Assembly: GCA_052118425.1 (NCBI GenBank) | Contig: JBQKHF010000002.1 | Source of the DNA: Roseburia_C sp900315735 | GTDB taxonomy: Bacteria; Bacillota; Clostridia; Lachnospirales; Lachnospiraceae | Strand: one strand, 5' to 3' | Length of the DNA stretch: 64,000 nt | Shown: positions 49,961-58,190 of the stretch, piece after piece | Layout of the letters: every line of letters begins with the position of its first letter | Position numbering within the stretch: position 1 is the stretch's first letter | Notes under the pieces: generated by a model | Database searches by the model: none | Seen by the model: the letters and a program-made list of their open reading frames with translations, nothing else | What the model was told of the DNA's origin: nothing | Made by a program: the position numbers and the translations under genes

Positions 49961-50493
49961 GTTCTGATTTTTGGTGCAATCAAAATTGCCAGTGCCATTT
50001 TTACCAGGTCACCAGGAATAAACGGAATTACGCCAGCCCATAATGCTGCCATCATGTCCATCTTTGCTTCATAAGCAAGCCATGCTGTTCCTAATGCATA
50101 GCAGACAATGGTTCCAATAATCATTGCCAGCAGGCACAAGAACCATTTCTCGGTATATTTGTCAATTACAATACCAGCAATAATTGCCATTGGGATAAAC
50201 CCGATTAAGTATCCACCGGTTGGGCCAAAAAGCTTGGCTGGTCCAGCAGTAAATCCAGAAAATACCGGTACACCAACCAGTCCAATCAGAAGGTAAATGA
50301 CATAACTTAAAGTTCCAAGTTTCCATCCCAGTAAATACAATGAGAAATAAATAACCAGATTGGTAAGGGAAATCGGTACCGGACCAATCGGCAATGAAAA
50401 TGGTGCTAAAATACAGGTCAATGCTGTCATGATTGCTACCAGTGCCATCTGCTGGGTTGTGATTTTTCTTTTTTCTGTTGTTGTGTTCTGCAT
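49939..50493 (-). CDS. bioY: Biotin transporter substrate-binding component BioY
   Basis: Six-helix S component of the biotin ECF transporter. The sequence has the family signature PVFSGFTAGPAKLFGPTGGYLIGFIPMA and the opening IMTALTCILAPFSLPIGPVPISLTNLVIY. It is 184 aa, typical. No bioM/bioN ATPase genes are near, so it should use a shared ECF module. Transcription starts from a BirA-operated promoter more than 500 bases upstream and passes through the palindromic element. Confidence 0.95.
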   Translation of the reverse strand: MQNTTTEKRKITTQQMALVAIMTALTCILAPFSLPIGPVPISLTNLVIYFSLYLLGWKLGTLSYVIYLLIGLVGVPVFSGFTAGPAKLFGPTGGYLIGFIPMAIIAGIVIDKYTEKWFLCLLAMIIGTIVCYALGTAWLAYEAKMDMMAALWAGVIPFIPGDLVKMALAILIAPKIRTQVCRAR

Positions 50494-50521
50494 AATTTTC
50501 TCCTAACGTTTTGTTGTTATT

Positions 50522-51028
50522 GGGTGATTGAAAAATAAATATGTTTCCAGTAAATTTAGCTATTCAAAAGACATTTGCTTTTCTGCTCTGAAATACCGAA
50601 GTTCTAAGATGCATGTTTTTCTTTTTCCTATCAAAACCGTCTTTCCAATGTTTAACAGGATATCGGAACTGTTCGTTGAAGTGCGGATGCATTTATGTAA
50701 CTGTTAGGGGCACTTAGAATTTCGTCTGTTTCAGGCAACGCTGGCACACGGACGTGCCAGCGAGGTGCATATGAGCACGGATGCGAATTTGCACCGGTTG
50801 CCGGATATTGTGATATTTTATCCGAAATTCTTAGTGCCCCTTGCAGGTATCATACAGCATCCGTACCCAACGGACAGTTCCGATATCCGGTTAAAGCAAC
50901 GGAAAGACAGTTTCTATGCAAGAAAAACATGCACCTAAGAACTTCTGGCATTTCATATCAACCAAAAGCAAATATCCTTTGAATATGCAAAATTTAAAAA
51001 GAATATTATATTTATTTTTCAATCACCC
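50522..51028. repeat. Long imperfect palindrome with perfect terminal inverted repeats
   Basis: The left end GGGTGATTGAAAAATAAATA and the right end are perfect inverted copies for about 21 bp. The two arms of roughly 200 bp then pair along most of their length with small mismatches: CATTTGCTTTT with AAAAGCAAAT, GCATGTTTTTCTT with AAGAAAAACATGC, GGATATCGGAACTGT with ACAGTTCCGATATCC, GGGGCACTTAGAATTTCG with CGAAATTCTTAGTGCCCC. The centre is a multibranch loop: GGCAAC...GTTGCC encloses GCTGGCAC/GTGCCAGC and GGTGC/GCACC hairpins. No ORF and no visible target duplication. It fills the bioY leader. Confidence 0.85.
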
Positions 51029-51062
51029 GCAAAAATACCCTATAGATTTTTGTCCATAGGGT

Positions 51063-51092
51063 ATTATAGGGTATGTGCCGTTTAATTGTCAA
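51063..51092 (-). promoter_or_regulatory. Promoter of bioY
   Basis: On the minus strand TTGACA (51087-51092), 18 bases, TATAAT (51063-51068). The -35 hexamer lies within the left half of the BirA operator. A short hairpin (ATACCCTATrGA-type arms, 51036-51066) follows near the transcription start. Confidence 0.8.
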
Positions 51093-51118
51093 CCTATATT
51101 TTGCAAAAGGTTGACAAT
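51085..51118. promoter_or_regulatory. BirA (biotin repressor) operator
   Basis: ATTGTCAACC, 14 bases, GGTTGACAAT: a perfect inverted repeat matching the Firmicutes BirA pattern (TTGTNAACC-N14-15-GGTTNACAA). It overlaps the -35 of the bioY promoter, so biotin-bound BirA should block initiation. Confidence 0.85.
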
Positions 51119-51200
51119 CGGTAATGTTATACAATTTGCTTCTTTGATTTCCAAAGATTCTCTTCTGTGGCTTATTCTGTTTTTCAGTGGTTTGTATTTT

Positions 51201-52214
51201 CTACGCTTCGTTAGATACCTTCACCAGCTCCGCTAACTTCTCTGCTGCTTTTCCGCTGTCGATTGCTTCTTTGGCAAGGGCAATTCCATCTTCGATGGAG
51301 GATGCTACTCCACCAACATACAAAGTTGCTCCGGCATTCAATAATACGATGTCACGTTTTGCGCCTTTTTCTTCTCCGGAAAGAATTTTCTTTGTAATGA
51401 CGGCGTTTTCTGCTCCATCACCGCCACGAAGTTCCTCTAAAGTTGCACGTTTTAAACCAAACTGTTCCGGCGTTACAGTAAATGTGGTTACTTTTCCGTC
51501 TTTGATTTCAGATATTACCGTCTCAGTTGTGGTAGTAATTTCATCCATATTGTCTTTGCCGCTTACTACAAAGGCACGTTCCACACCAAGTCTGCTCATG
51601 GCAAGAGCAATTTTTTCTGTCAATGCTGCATCATAGACACCTACCACCATATTTTTAGCTCTGGAAGGGTTTGCAAGAGGTCCTAAGATATTAAATACGG
51701 TACGCACACCCATTTCTTTTCTTGCCTGACCTACATATTTCATGGATTTATTAAAGAGCTGTGCAAACATAAATCCAATTCCGGCTTTTTCCACGCAGGC
51801 TTCTACTTTTGCCGGCTCTGCCATAATATTTACGCCCAGTGCCTCTAATACATCTCCGGCTCCGCTCTTTGAAGAGATGGAACGATTTCCGTGTTTTGCT
51901 ACCGGGAGTCCGGCTGCCGCAACTACAAATGCAGAAGTGGTAGATACATTAAAAGTATAGGTACAGTCTCCGCCGGTTCCTACCAGATCCACATAATTAG
52001 AAACCTTCGGTGAAATGGTATCTGCCTTATCCCGGAGCACACCTGCAAATCCGGTTAATTCATCCAAGGTCTCACCTTTCATGCGAAGTCCCATTAAAAA
52101 TGCACCAATCTGTGCCTGGGATGCTTCCCCGCTTAATAAGATTTCCATTGCTGCTTTTGCCTGTTCTTCGGTTAAATCTTTTCCTTCTGCAACCAGTTCA
52201 ATATATTCTTTCAT
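51201..52214 (-). CDS. trpD: Anthranilate phosphoribosyltransferase
   Basis: Joins anthranilate and phosphoribosyl pyrophosphate. The PRPP loop GTGGDCTYTFNVST and the conserved KHGNRSISSKSGAGDVLEALG and FNILGPLANP are present. 337 aa, normal. It is the last gene of the operon, after trpA, instead of the usual place between trpG and trpC. The gap to trpA is 14 bases. Confidence 0.97.
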   Translation of the reverse strand: MKEYIELVAEGKDLTEEQAKAAMEILLSGEASQAQIGAFLMGLRMKGETLDELTGFAGVLRDKADTISPKVSNYVDLVGTGGDCTYTFNVSTTSAFVVAAAGLPVAKHGNRSISSKSGAGDVLEALGVNIMAEPAKVEACVEKAGIGFMFAQLFNKSMKYVGQARKEMGVRTVFNILGPLANPSRAKNMVVGVYDAALTEKIALAMSRLGVERAFVVSGKDNMDEITTTTETVISEIKDGKVTTFTVTPEQFGLKRATLEELRGGDGAENAVITKKILSGEEKGAKRDIVLLNAGATLYVGGVASSIEDGIALAKEAIDSGKAAEKLAELVKVSNEA

Positions 52215-52228
52215 CGTAAATTCCTCCT

Positions 52229-53020
52229 TTACTGATTCAGTTCTTTTTTAAATGTGCCACAATAATTTTCAATTGTCTGTAAATCATAATTGCTTTCTTC
52301 CATCAGCTTGATGAAATGTGAGCCTACAATTGCTCCGTCGATAATATCCTTCATCGGTGCAACATCTTCTGCAGTGCGGATACCAAAGCCCATCATGACA
52401 GGAATCTTTGATACTGCTTTCACACTTCCAAGATAATCTATTACGCTCTTATGGAAGGTTGCTTCCTGTCCGGTTACACCCATGGAAGATACGCAGTAAA
52501 CAAATCCTCTTGCATCTTTTAAAATCTCAGGGATTCTGTCTTTCGAAACCGGAGATACCAGCTGGATTAGAATCGGTGCATTTTCTTTCTGTAAAAATTC
52601 CTTTATCTCGTCCTGTTCCTCTAATGGCAGATCTGGAATAATCAGTCCATCTACGCCGCTTTCGATGCAGGCATCTACAAATGCTTCCACACCATAATGA
52701 AGTACCGTATTATAATACATCATAAAGACGATTGGAATTTCAATTTTTGCACTGCGCAGCTTTTTCATAGCTTCTAATACTTTTTTTAAATTCACACCTT
52801 TTAAAATTGCATGATAGGAAGCATCCTGAATGACCGGGCCGTCTGCTACCGGGTCTGAAAATGGAATTCCAAGTTCGATAATGTCTGTTCCAGCCTGCTC
52901 CTGTGTGCGGATAATCTCCTGCATTTTATCAAAATCCGGCATGCCGGCTGTCATATATGTAATAAATGCTTTTTTGTTCTGTTCTTTTAACTGTGCTAAT
53001 TTTTCTTCGATTCTGTTCAT
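52229..53020 (-). CDS. trpA: Tryptophan synthase alpha chain
   Basis: Cleaves indole-3-glycerol phosphate to indole, which tunnels to TrpB. The catalytic Glu is in DIIELGIPFSDPVADGP; loop 6 region and phosphate site GFGIRTAEDV are intact. 263 aa, normal. It lies ten bases after trpB and before trpD. Confidence 0.96.
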   Translation of the reverse strand: MNRIEEKLAQLKEQNKKAFITYMTAGMPDFDKMQEIIRTQEQAGTDIIELGIPFSDPVADGPVIQDASYHAILKGVNLKKVLEAMKKLRSAKIEIPIVFMMYYNTVLHYGVEAFVDACIESGVDGLIIPDLPLEEQDEIKEFLQKENAPILIQLVSPVSKDRIPEILKDARGFVYCVSSMGVTGQEATFHKSVIDYLGSVKAVSKIPVMMGFGIRTAEDVAPMKDIIDGAIVGSHFIKLMEESNYDLQTIENYCGTFKKELNQ

Positions 53021-53030
53021 ACTGCACCTC

Positions 53031-54218
53031 CTAGTTTAAATAACCCTTTCCTGCAAGATAATCTGCAATTGTATTTACATCCTTGTCTCCTCTTCCAGAA
53101 AGACAAACCACCATAATATCATCCGGTTTCATTTTCTTTGCCTGCTTCTTTGCATATGCCACTGCATGGGCACTTTCGATTGCCGGAATGATTCCTTCTA
53201 ATTTACAAAGCTCCATCAATGCATCCATGGCTTCATCATCCTTGATTGCAACATATTCTGCTCTGCCGCTGTCCTTAAGGTATGCATGTTCCGGTCCTAC
53301 ACCCGGATAATCCAGTCCTGCGGAAATGGAATGGGCAAGCTGTACATTTCCATCCTCATCCTGTAATAAATAGGAACGCATACCATGTAATACACCAGGC
53401 TCACCCAATGCCATGGCACTGGCATGTTCTCCTGTTTCAATTCCTTTTCCGGCAGCTTCTACCCCAATCAGTTTTACGTCCTTTTCATCAATAAAATCTG
53501 CAAACATTCCGATGGAATTAGAACCACCGCCAACACATGCCATAACTACATCCGGCAGTCTTCCTTCCTGCTCTATAATCTGTTTCTTTGCTTCCTTACT
53601 GATGACGCTCTGGAAGTATTTCACCATCTTCGGATAAGGGTAAGGTCCAACGGCAGAACCGATTACATAGAAGGTATCCTCTGCTGTTTTTGCCCAGGTA
53701 CGAATTGCCTCATTGGTGGCATCCTTTAAGGTATTGCTTCCGGATGTGACCGGCACGACCTTAGCTCCAAGCATTTCCATACGCATCACATTCAGTGACT
53801 GACGTTTCATATCCTCTGCACCCATGTATACGGTACATTCCATATTAAAAAGGGCTGCTCCGGTTGCCGTTGCGACACCATGCTGACCGGCTCCTGTTTC
53901 TGCAATTACCTTAGTCTTTCCCATTCTCTTTGCCAGAAGGATCTGACCGATTACATTATTAATCTTGTGGGCTCCGGTATGGTTTAAATCCTCTCTTTTT
54001 AAATAAATCTTTGTTCCATATGCCTCACTCAAACGGCTGGCAAAATAGAGTGGTGTCTCTCTTCCTACATATTGTTTGAGATAATAATCCACTTCCTTTA
54101 AAAACTCCTCATCTTTTGTATACTTTTCAAAAGCATCATCTAACTCTTTTAAAGTATTCATCAATGATTCTGCTACATACTGTCCACCAAATGCTCCATA
54201 ATAACTCTTCTTATTCAT
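53031..54218 (-). CDS. trpB: Tryptophan synthase beta chain
   Basis: PLP enzyme condensing indole with serine. PLP Lys in LNHTGAHKINN, ammonium/phosphate loop in CVGGGSNSIGMF, the substrate loop in ETGAGQHGVA. 395 aa, TrpB1 type. It overlaps the trpF 3' end by eight bases. Confidence 0.97.
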   Translation of the reverse strand: MNKKSYYGAFGGQYVAESLMNTLKELDDAFEKYTKDEEFLKEVDYYLKQYVGRETPLYFASRLSEAYGTKIYLKREDLNHTGAHKINNVIGQILLAKRMGKTKVIAETGAGQHGVATATGAALFNMECTVYMGAEDMKRQSLNVMRMEMLGAKVVPVTSGSNTLKDATNEAIRTWAKTAEDTFYVIGSAVGPYPYPKMVKYFQSVISKEAKKQIIEQEGRLPDVVMACVGGGSNSIGMFADFIDEKDVKLIGVEAAGKGIETGEHASAMALGEPGVLHGMRSYLLQDEDGNVQLAHSISAGLDYPGVGPEHAYLKDSGRAEYVAIKDDEAMDALMELCKLEGIIPAIESAHAVAYAKKQAKKMKPDDIMVVCLSGRGDKDVNTIADYLAGKGYLN

Positions 54219-54822
54219 GTTCTCTCACCTTTCTTACAAATGCTTCTACTTTTTTATTATCTTTTCCATGTTCTCCTTCTACGGAAGAACTGACATCTAC
54301 TACATCCGGTTTAAATAGCCGGATTCCTTCTTCTACATTTTCGCAGCTTAAGCCACCGGCCAAAATAAATGGTGTCTTTCTTTCCTGCCATTCCCTTCTT
54401 TTCTCCATCGGGAAATCCTTCCAGGAAAAAGTTCTTCCACTGCCATATTCCGGCGCATCCAATAAAATGCCGGAAGCACCATCCGGAACTTTTATTGCTC
54501 CGGCATCTTCTCTGCTTCGCACCTGGTATGCCACCCAGACCGGAATTTTTAGATTCTCCGGAAATTCTTTCATCTTATGAATCTGTAAAATATCAAAGCC
54601 TGCTTCTACGATTTTCTCTATCAAATCCGGTGCCGGATTTACGGTAACTGCTACAGTCTGAATGGATGGATTTAAGCTTTTCTTAATCTCCTTCGCCCGC
54701 TCAATCGAAACGTTTCGTTTGCTTTTTTCAAAAAATACAAAGCCTGCATAATCTACCTGCATCCGGTTCAGCACTTCTGTCTCAGATTCATTTGTGATGC
54801 CACAAATCTTAATCTTTGTCAT
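54211..54822 (-). CDS. trpF: Phosphoribosylanthranilate isomerase
   Basis: Amadori isomerase of the trp pathway. The start KIKICGITNESE carries the catalytic Cys, and LLDAPEYGSGRTFSW contains the catalytic Asp; phosphate site FILAGGLSCENVEEGI. 203 aa, normal. Overlaps trpB. Confidence 0.95.
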   Translation of the reverse strand: MTKIKICGITNESETEVLNRMQVDYAGFVFFEKSKRNVSIERAKEIKKSLNPSIQTVAVTVNPAPDLIEKIVEAGFDILQIHKMKEFPENLKIPVWVAYQVRSREDAGAIKVPDGASGILLDAPEYGSGRTFSWKDFPMEKRREWQERKTPFILAGGLSCENVEEGIRLFKPDVVDVSSSVEGEHGKDNKKVEAFVRKVREHE

Positions 54823-54833
54823 ACCATCTCTCC

Positions 54834-55646
54834 CTACTTTGCAGCTTCCTTATAAACCTGTTTCCAGTGGGCTGCCAGTGCCTTTGGATTTTCATGTTCC
54901 ATAAATGCTCTTCCAATCAAGAATCCACTGACACCGCAGTCTGCAAGATATGCTACATCATCATCTGTTACAATTCCGCTTTCTGCGATTAACAGCTTAT
55001 CCTTTGGCACCATCTTCGAAAGTGTCTTGGTTCGTTCCAGCGAAATCGTAAAATCCTTTAAATTCCGGTTATTGATTCCAATAATGTCAGCATCCAGATT
55101 CAATGCCCGCTCCATTTCCCATTCATCATGGGTTTCCACCAGTACATCTAACTTTAATTCCTTTGCCAGCTGGTAAAAATCATGCATTTCTTTGTCATCT
55201 AAAATTGCTGCTATCAGTAATACCGCATCTGCATCGATGGCTTTTGCTTCATAAAACTGATATTCTTCAATCATAAAATCTTTCCGTAACATTGGAAGCG
55301 GTGTTAAATTTCTTACTTTCCGGAAATAATCTGTATTTCCAAGAAAATGTTTCTCCTCTGTCAGGCAGGATACTGCATCCACAGAAGCGGTATAATCTTC
55401 CATACGCTCTTCCAATGAAATCTTGCTTTCTATCTTTCCAAGGCTTGGGGATGCATTTTTAAATTCTCCGATAATGGAAAGGCCATCCTTCGCAAGATTC
55501 TGATAAAAGCTTCTTGTCTTTTCTTTCTTTTCCGCTTCTTCCCTTAACTTCTCTTCTGCCAAGGTCCGCATCACGGTCAGATCCGTCTTCTGCTTATCCC
55601 GAAAAAGCTGCTCTCTTTTATCTGCAACAATTTCATCTAATATCAT
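54834..55646 (-). CDS. trpC: Indole-3-glycerol phosphate synthase
   Basis: Ring-closing enzyme of the trp pathway. Conserved: the catalytic Lys in EFKNASPSLGKI and in LRKDFMIEEYQFYEA, Glu in LLIAESGI, Asn in IIGINNRNLKDF. 270 aa, as a monofunctional TrpC. It follows trpG directly, because trpD is displaced to the end of the operon. Confidence 0.97.
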   Translation of the reverse strand: MILDEIVADKREQLFRDKQKTDLTVMRTLAEEKLREEAEKKEKTRSFYQNLAKDGLSIIGEFKNASPSLGKIESKISLEERMEDYTASVDAVSCLTEEKHFLGNTDYFRKVRNLTPLPMLRKDFMIEEYQFYEAKAIDADAVLLIAAILDDKEMHDFYQLAKELKLDVLVETHDEWEMERALNLDADIIGINNRNLKDFTISLERTKTLSKMVPKDKLLIAESGIVTDDDVAYLADCGVSGFLIGRAFMEHENPKALAAHWKQVYKEAAK

Positions 55647-55649
55647 GTT

Positions 55650-56219
55650 CTATATCCTCCCATTTAAGAAATTCTCTATCATACGCTTTCCATGCTGTGT
55701 ATAAATGGATTCCGGATGAAACTGCAGTCCTGCTACCGGATAATCTTTATGGCGCATTGCCATGATTTCGCCATCCTCTGTCTCTGCTGTTACCACAAGA
55801 CACTCCGGAAGACTGTCTTTCTGAACTGCCAGTGAATGATATCTTGCTACCTGAATCGGACTTTCAATTCCCTGAAAGATTCCTGTGCCATCGTGGGTAA
55901 TCAGGGACTGTTTTCCGTGATACAGTTCCTTTGCATAGCTTACTACACCGCCAAAGGCTTCTCCGATGCACTGATGTCCTAAGCAGATACCAAGAATCGG
56001 AATCGTTTTATAAAATTCTTTTACTACATCCATACAGATGCCGGCATCCTTTGGTGCCTTCGGTCCCGGCGAAAGAATGATACGTTCCGGGTTCATGGTA
56101 CGGATTTCTTCTATTGTAATTTTGTCATTTCGTTTTACGATAATGTCCTTTGTAAAAATTCCTATATACTGATACAGGTTATATGTAAATGAATCATAGT
56201 TATCAATCAGCAGTATCAT
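55650..56219 (-). CDS. trpG: Anthranilate synthase glutamine amidotransferase
   Basis: Supplies ammonia to TrpE. Catalytic Cys in GICLGHQCIGEAFGG; His/Glu in LQFHPESI. 189 aa. Its ATG overlaps the trpE stop by four bases (ATGA), so the two chains are translationally coupled. Confidence 0.96.
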   Translation of the reverse strand: MILLIDNYDSFTYNLYQYIGIFTKDIIVKRNDKITIEEIRTMNPERIILSPGPKAPKDAGICMDVVKEFYKTIPILGICLGHQCIGEAFGGVVSYAKELYHGKQSLITHDGTGIFQGIESPIQVARYHSLAVQKDSLPECLVVTAETEDGEIMAMRHKDYPVAGLQFHPESIYTQHGKRMIENFLNGRI

Positions 56220-57622
56220 AAGTTCTCCTCCTCAACCAAAGTCTTTGCTAATGCCATTACTTTATTGCAGCATTCATAATATTCATTTTCCGGTACGGAA
56301 TCTGCTACGATTCCGGCTCCTGCCTGCAGATATACTTCATTTCCTTTCTTAATCATGGTTCGGATTGTAATACAAAAATCCATGTCTCCACTAAAATCAA
56401 TATATCCGGTAGCGCCGCCATACAAGCCTCTTCGTACGCTTTCTAATTCATCAATAATTTCCATGGCACGAATCTTTGGTGCTCCGCTTAAAGTTCCTGC
56501 TGGAAGGAAGGATGCCACTAAATCCAACGGATGGGATTCTCCCTTCTTGCGACCCTCTACCTGGGAAACAATATGCATTACATGGGAATAATTTTGCACT
56601 TCCATAAATTGTGTTACCTTTACGGTTCCAAATTCACTGATTCTTCCCATATCATTTCTTGCAAGGTCTACTAACATAACATGTTCTGCCCGCTCTTTTT
56701 CATCGGAAAGAAGTTCGTCCCTCAGCCGTTTGTCTTCTGCTTCATCTTTTCCTCTCTTGCGGGTTCCTGCAATCGGACAGGTGAACACTTTATTTCCCTG
56801 CTTCTTAACAATCATTTCCGGGGAACTTCCGATAACTTCAAATGTTCCATAATTAAAATAATAAAGATAAGGAGAAGGATTTAATTCTCTCAATTCCTTA
56901 TATAATTCAAAACCGGTCTGCTTGGTTTCGATGGTCCAGCGCTGAGACAGTACGGTCTGAAACACATGGCCTTCTCTGATATAATGTTTGATTTTCTCTA
57001 CCTTTTCACCATATTCTTCGATGCTGTCTGATTTCTTAATGATTTTGCCATCATGGAAAAAGTTTCGCTTGCATTCCTTCTTCTCCATGGCTTTCTTTAT
57101 CATCTGCTCAGCCTTTTCCATTGCCCTCTCTCTTCCCTCTTCCGAAGGTTCTTCTAATACCACAGCAGTCAAGGTTTCTGCCACATGATCTACCATAAGG
57201 AAGGAAGTCATCAACATCATCTGTATGGTTTCGATTCCGATTTCATCCGGGTTATTGTCCGGAAGCACTTCAGAATATCTTACAAAATCATATCCAAGAT
57301 TTCCAACCAGTCCACCGGAAAAAGACAACTCTTCGTCTTCTTTTTCGATGTGGAATTCACTGTAGTATTCTTTCAGACGCTCCAATGGATTTCCCTCTCT
57401 GACCTCTTCTGTGCCATCTGCCTTTGTAATCACCAATGCATTTCCTTTTGATGTTACAATCTCTTCCGGATCCATGCCAAAGAAAGTATAGCGGTCATAA
57501 TTCTTATCATAACTTTCAAGCAAAAATCCTTTTTTATCTCCTACCAGACTTTCATACATGTCTGTTGATTTTTCATTAACAATGCTCACTGTTTTCTTGA
57601 ATACTTTTCTGCTTCTTACCAT
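56216..57622 (-). CDS. trpE: Anthranilate synthase component I
   Basis: Converts chorismate to anthranilate. The feedback-inhibition motif LLES is present near residue 35 (GFLLESYDKNYDRYTFFG), so tryptophan inhibition is expected. Catalytic core: CPIAGTRKRG, VDLARNDMGRI, LPAGTLSGAPKIRAMEIID. The start MVRSRKVFKK at 57622 follows AGGAGG by six bases; the frame runs ten codons upstream. Length of about 468 aa is typical. Confidence 0.96.
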   Translation of the reverse strand: MVRSRKVFKKTVSIVNEKSTDMYESLVGDKKGFLLESYDKNYDRYTFFGMDPEEIVTSKGNALVITKADGTEEVREGNPLERLKEYYSEFHIEKEDEELSFSGGLVGNLGYDFVRYSEVLPDNNPDEIGIETIQMMLMTSFLMVDHVAETLTAVVLEEPSEEGRERAMEKAEQMIKKAMEKKECKRNFFHDGKIIKKSDSIEEYGEKVEKIKHYIREGHVFQTVLSQRWTIETKQTGFELYKELRELNPSPYLYYFNYGTFEVIGSSPEMIVKKQGNKVFTCPIAGTRKRGKDEAEDKRLRDELLSDEKERAEHVMLVDLARNDMGRISEFGTVKVTQFMEVQNYSHVMHIVSQVEGRKKGESHPLDLVASFLPAGTLSGAPKIRAMEIIDELESVRRGLYGGATGYIDFSGDMDFCITIRTMIKKGNEVYLQAGAGIVADSVPENEYYECCNKVMALAKTLVEEENL

Positions 57623-57669
57623 AATCATCCTCCTATAAACCGGCTTTATCAATTGCTACCCCATAAAGA

Positions 57670-57965
57670 AAAAGTCCCCAACCGGAAAATATTCTTTTCC
57701 AGTCAGGGACGCTTATCACGTGGTGCCACCCATCTTCGCTATGTTTGCTTTTTACCTGCAAGTAATTAAAAAAGCGGATATTTTCAATTAGAAAATATCC
57801 GCCACTAATTCAAACATAACCTCTTGGATACAGAAGTCTCCTTCGATATCCTCGTCCCTGTAACGTGGGAAAACGGCATCCGCTACTATTGTTCACTTCG
57901 CATCTGACAAATCCATTCCGAATAAACTATCTTACCGGCTTCCACCAACGCCGACTCTCTGTAAA
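57670..57965 (-). ncRNA. T-box riboswitch controlling the trp operon
   Basis: Minus-strand leader. It has AGAGAG at the base of stem I (57955-57960), a candidate Trp specifier UGG in GGAATGGATTTG, the T-box sequence GGGTGGCACCACG (57719-57731), and a terminator GTCCCTGACTGGAAAA/TTTTCCGGTTGGGGAC followed by five T (57671-57709). Uncharged tRNA-Trp should open it. An additional hairpin with a U-tract (57768-57802) lies between stem I and the T-box sequence. Confidence 0.9.
57768..57802 (-). terminator. Terminator-like hairpin inside the trp T-box leader
   Basis: On the minus strand GCGGATATTTTC-TAATT-GAAAATATCCGC, a perfect 12-bp stem with a 5-base loop, followed by six T. It sits where stem III of a T-box normally lies. 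Confidence 0.7.
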
Positions 57966-58028
57966 GAAATCATTTACCGTACTACTTTTGCTCATTGATT
58001 TTGTTTATTCAATTCATTGATTGAGCTT

Positions 58029-58057
58029 AGTTTATCACTGTAAAGTGATGATGTCAA
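58029..58057 (-). promoter_or_regulatory. Sigma-A promoter of the trp operon with operator-like palindrome
   Basis: On the minus strand TTGACA (58052-58057), 17 bases, TAAACT (58029-58034). The spacer is occupied by a perfect palindrome ATCACT-GTAA-AGTGAT (58034-58049, plus-strand reading), a plausible repressor site in addition to the T-box. Confidence 0.7.
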
Positions 58058-58123
58058 TGCATTTTTATAAATTTTTTGGTTTTTTTCTGCAAAAAAATGC
58101 AAAAAAAGAAAAACATTGTCAAG

Positions 58124-58152
58124 CTGACTTTAATATGATACCTTAGTATAGT
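58124..58152 (+). promoter_or_regulatory. Likely promoter of the DUF4190 gene
   Basis: CTGACT (58124-58129), 17 bases, TATAGT (58147-58152). An alternative pairing is TTGTCA (58116-58121) with TACCTT. The ATG is at 58191 with AAAGGAG. Confidence 0.45.
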
Positions 58153-58190
58153 GTGTAACCATTTACATAATATATGAAAAGGAGAAAGTT

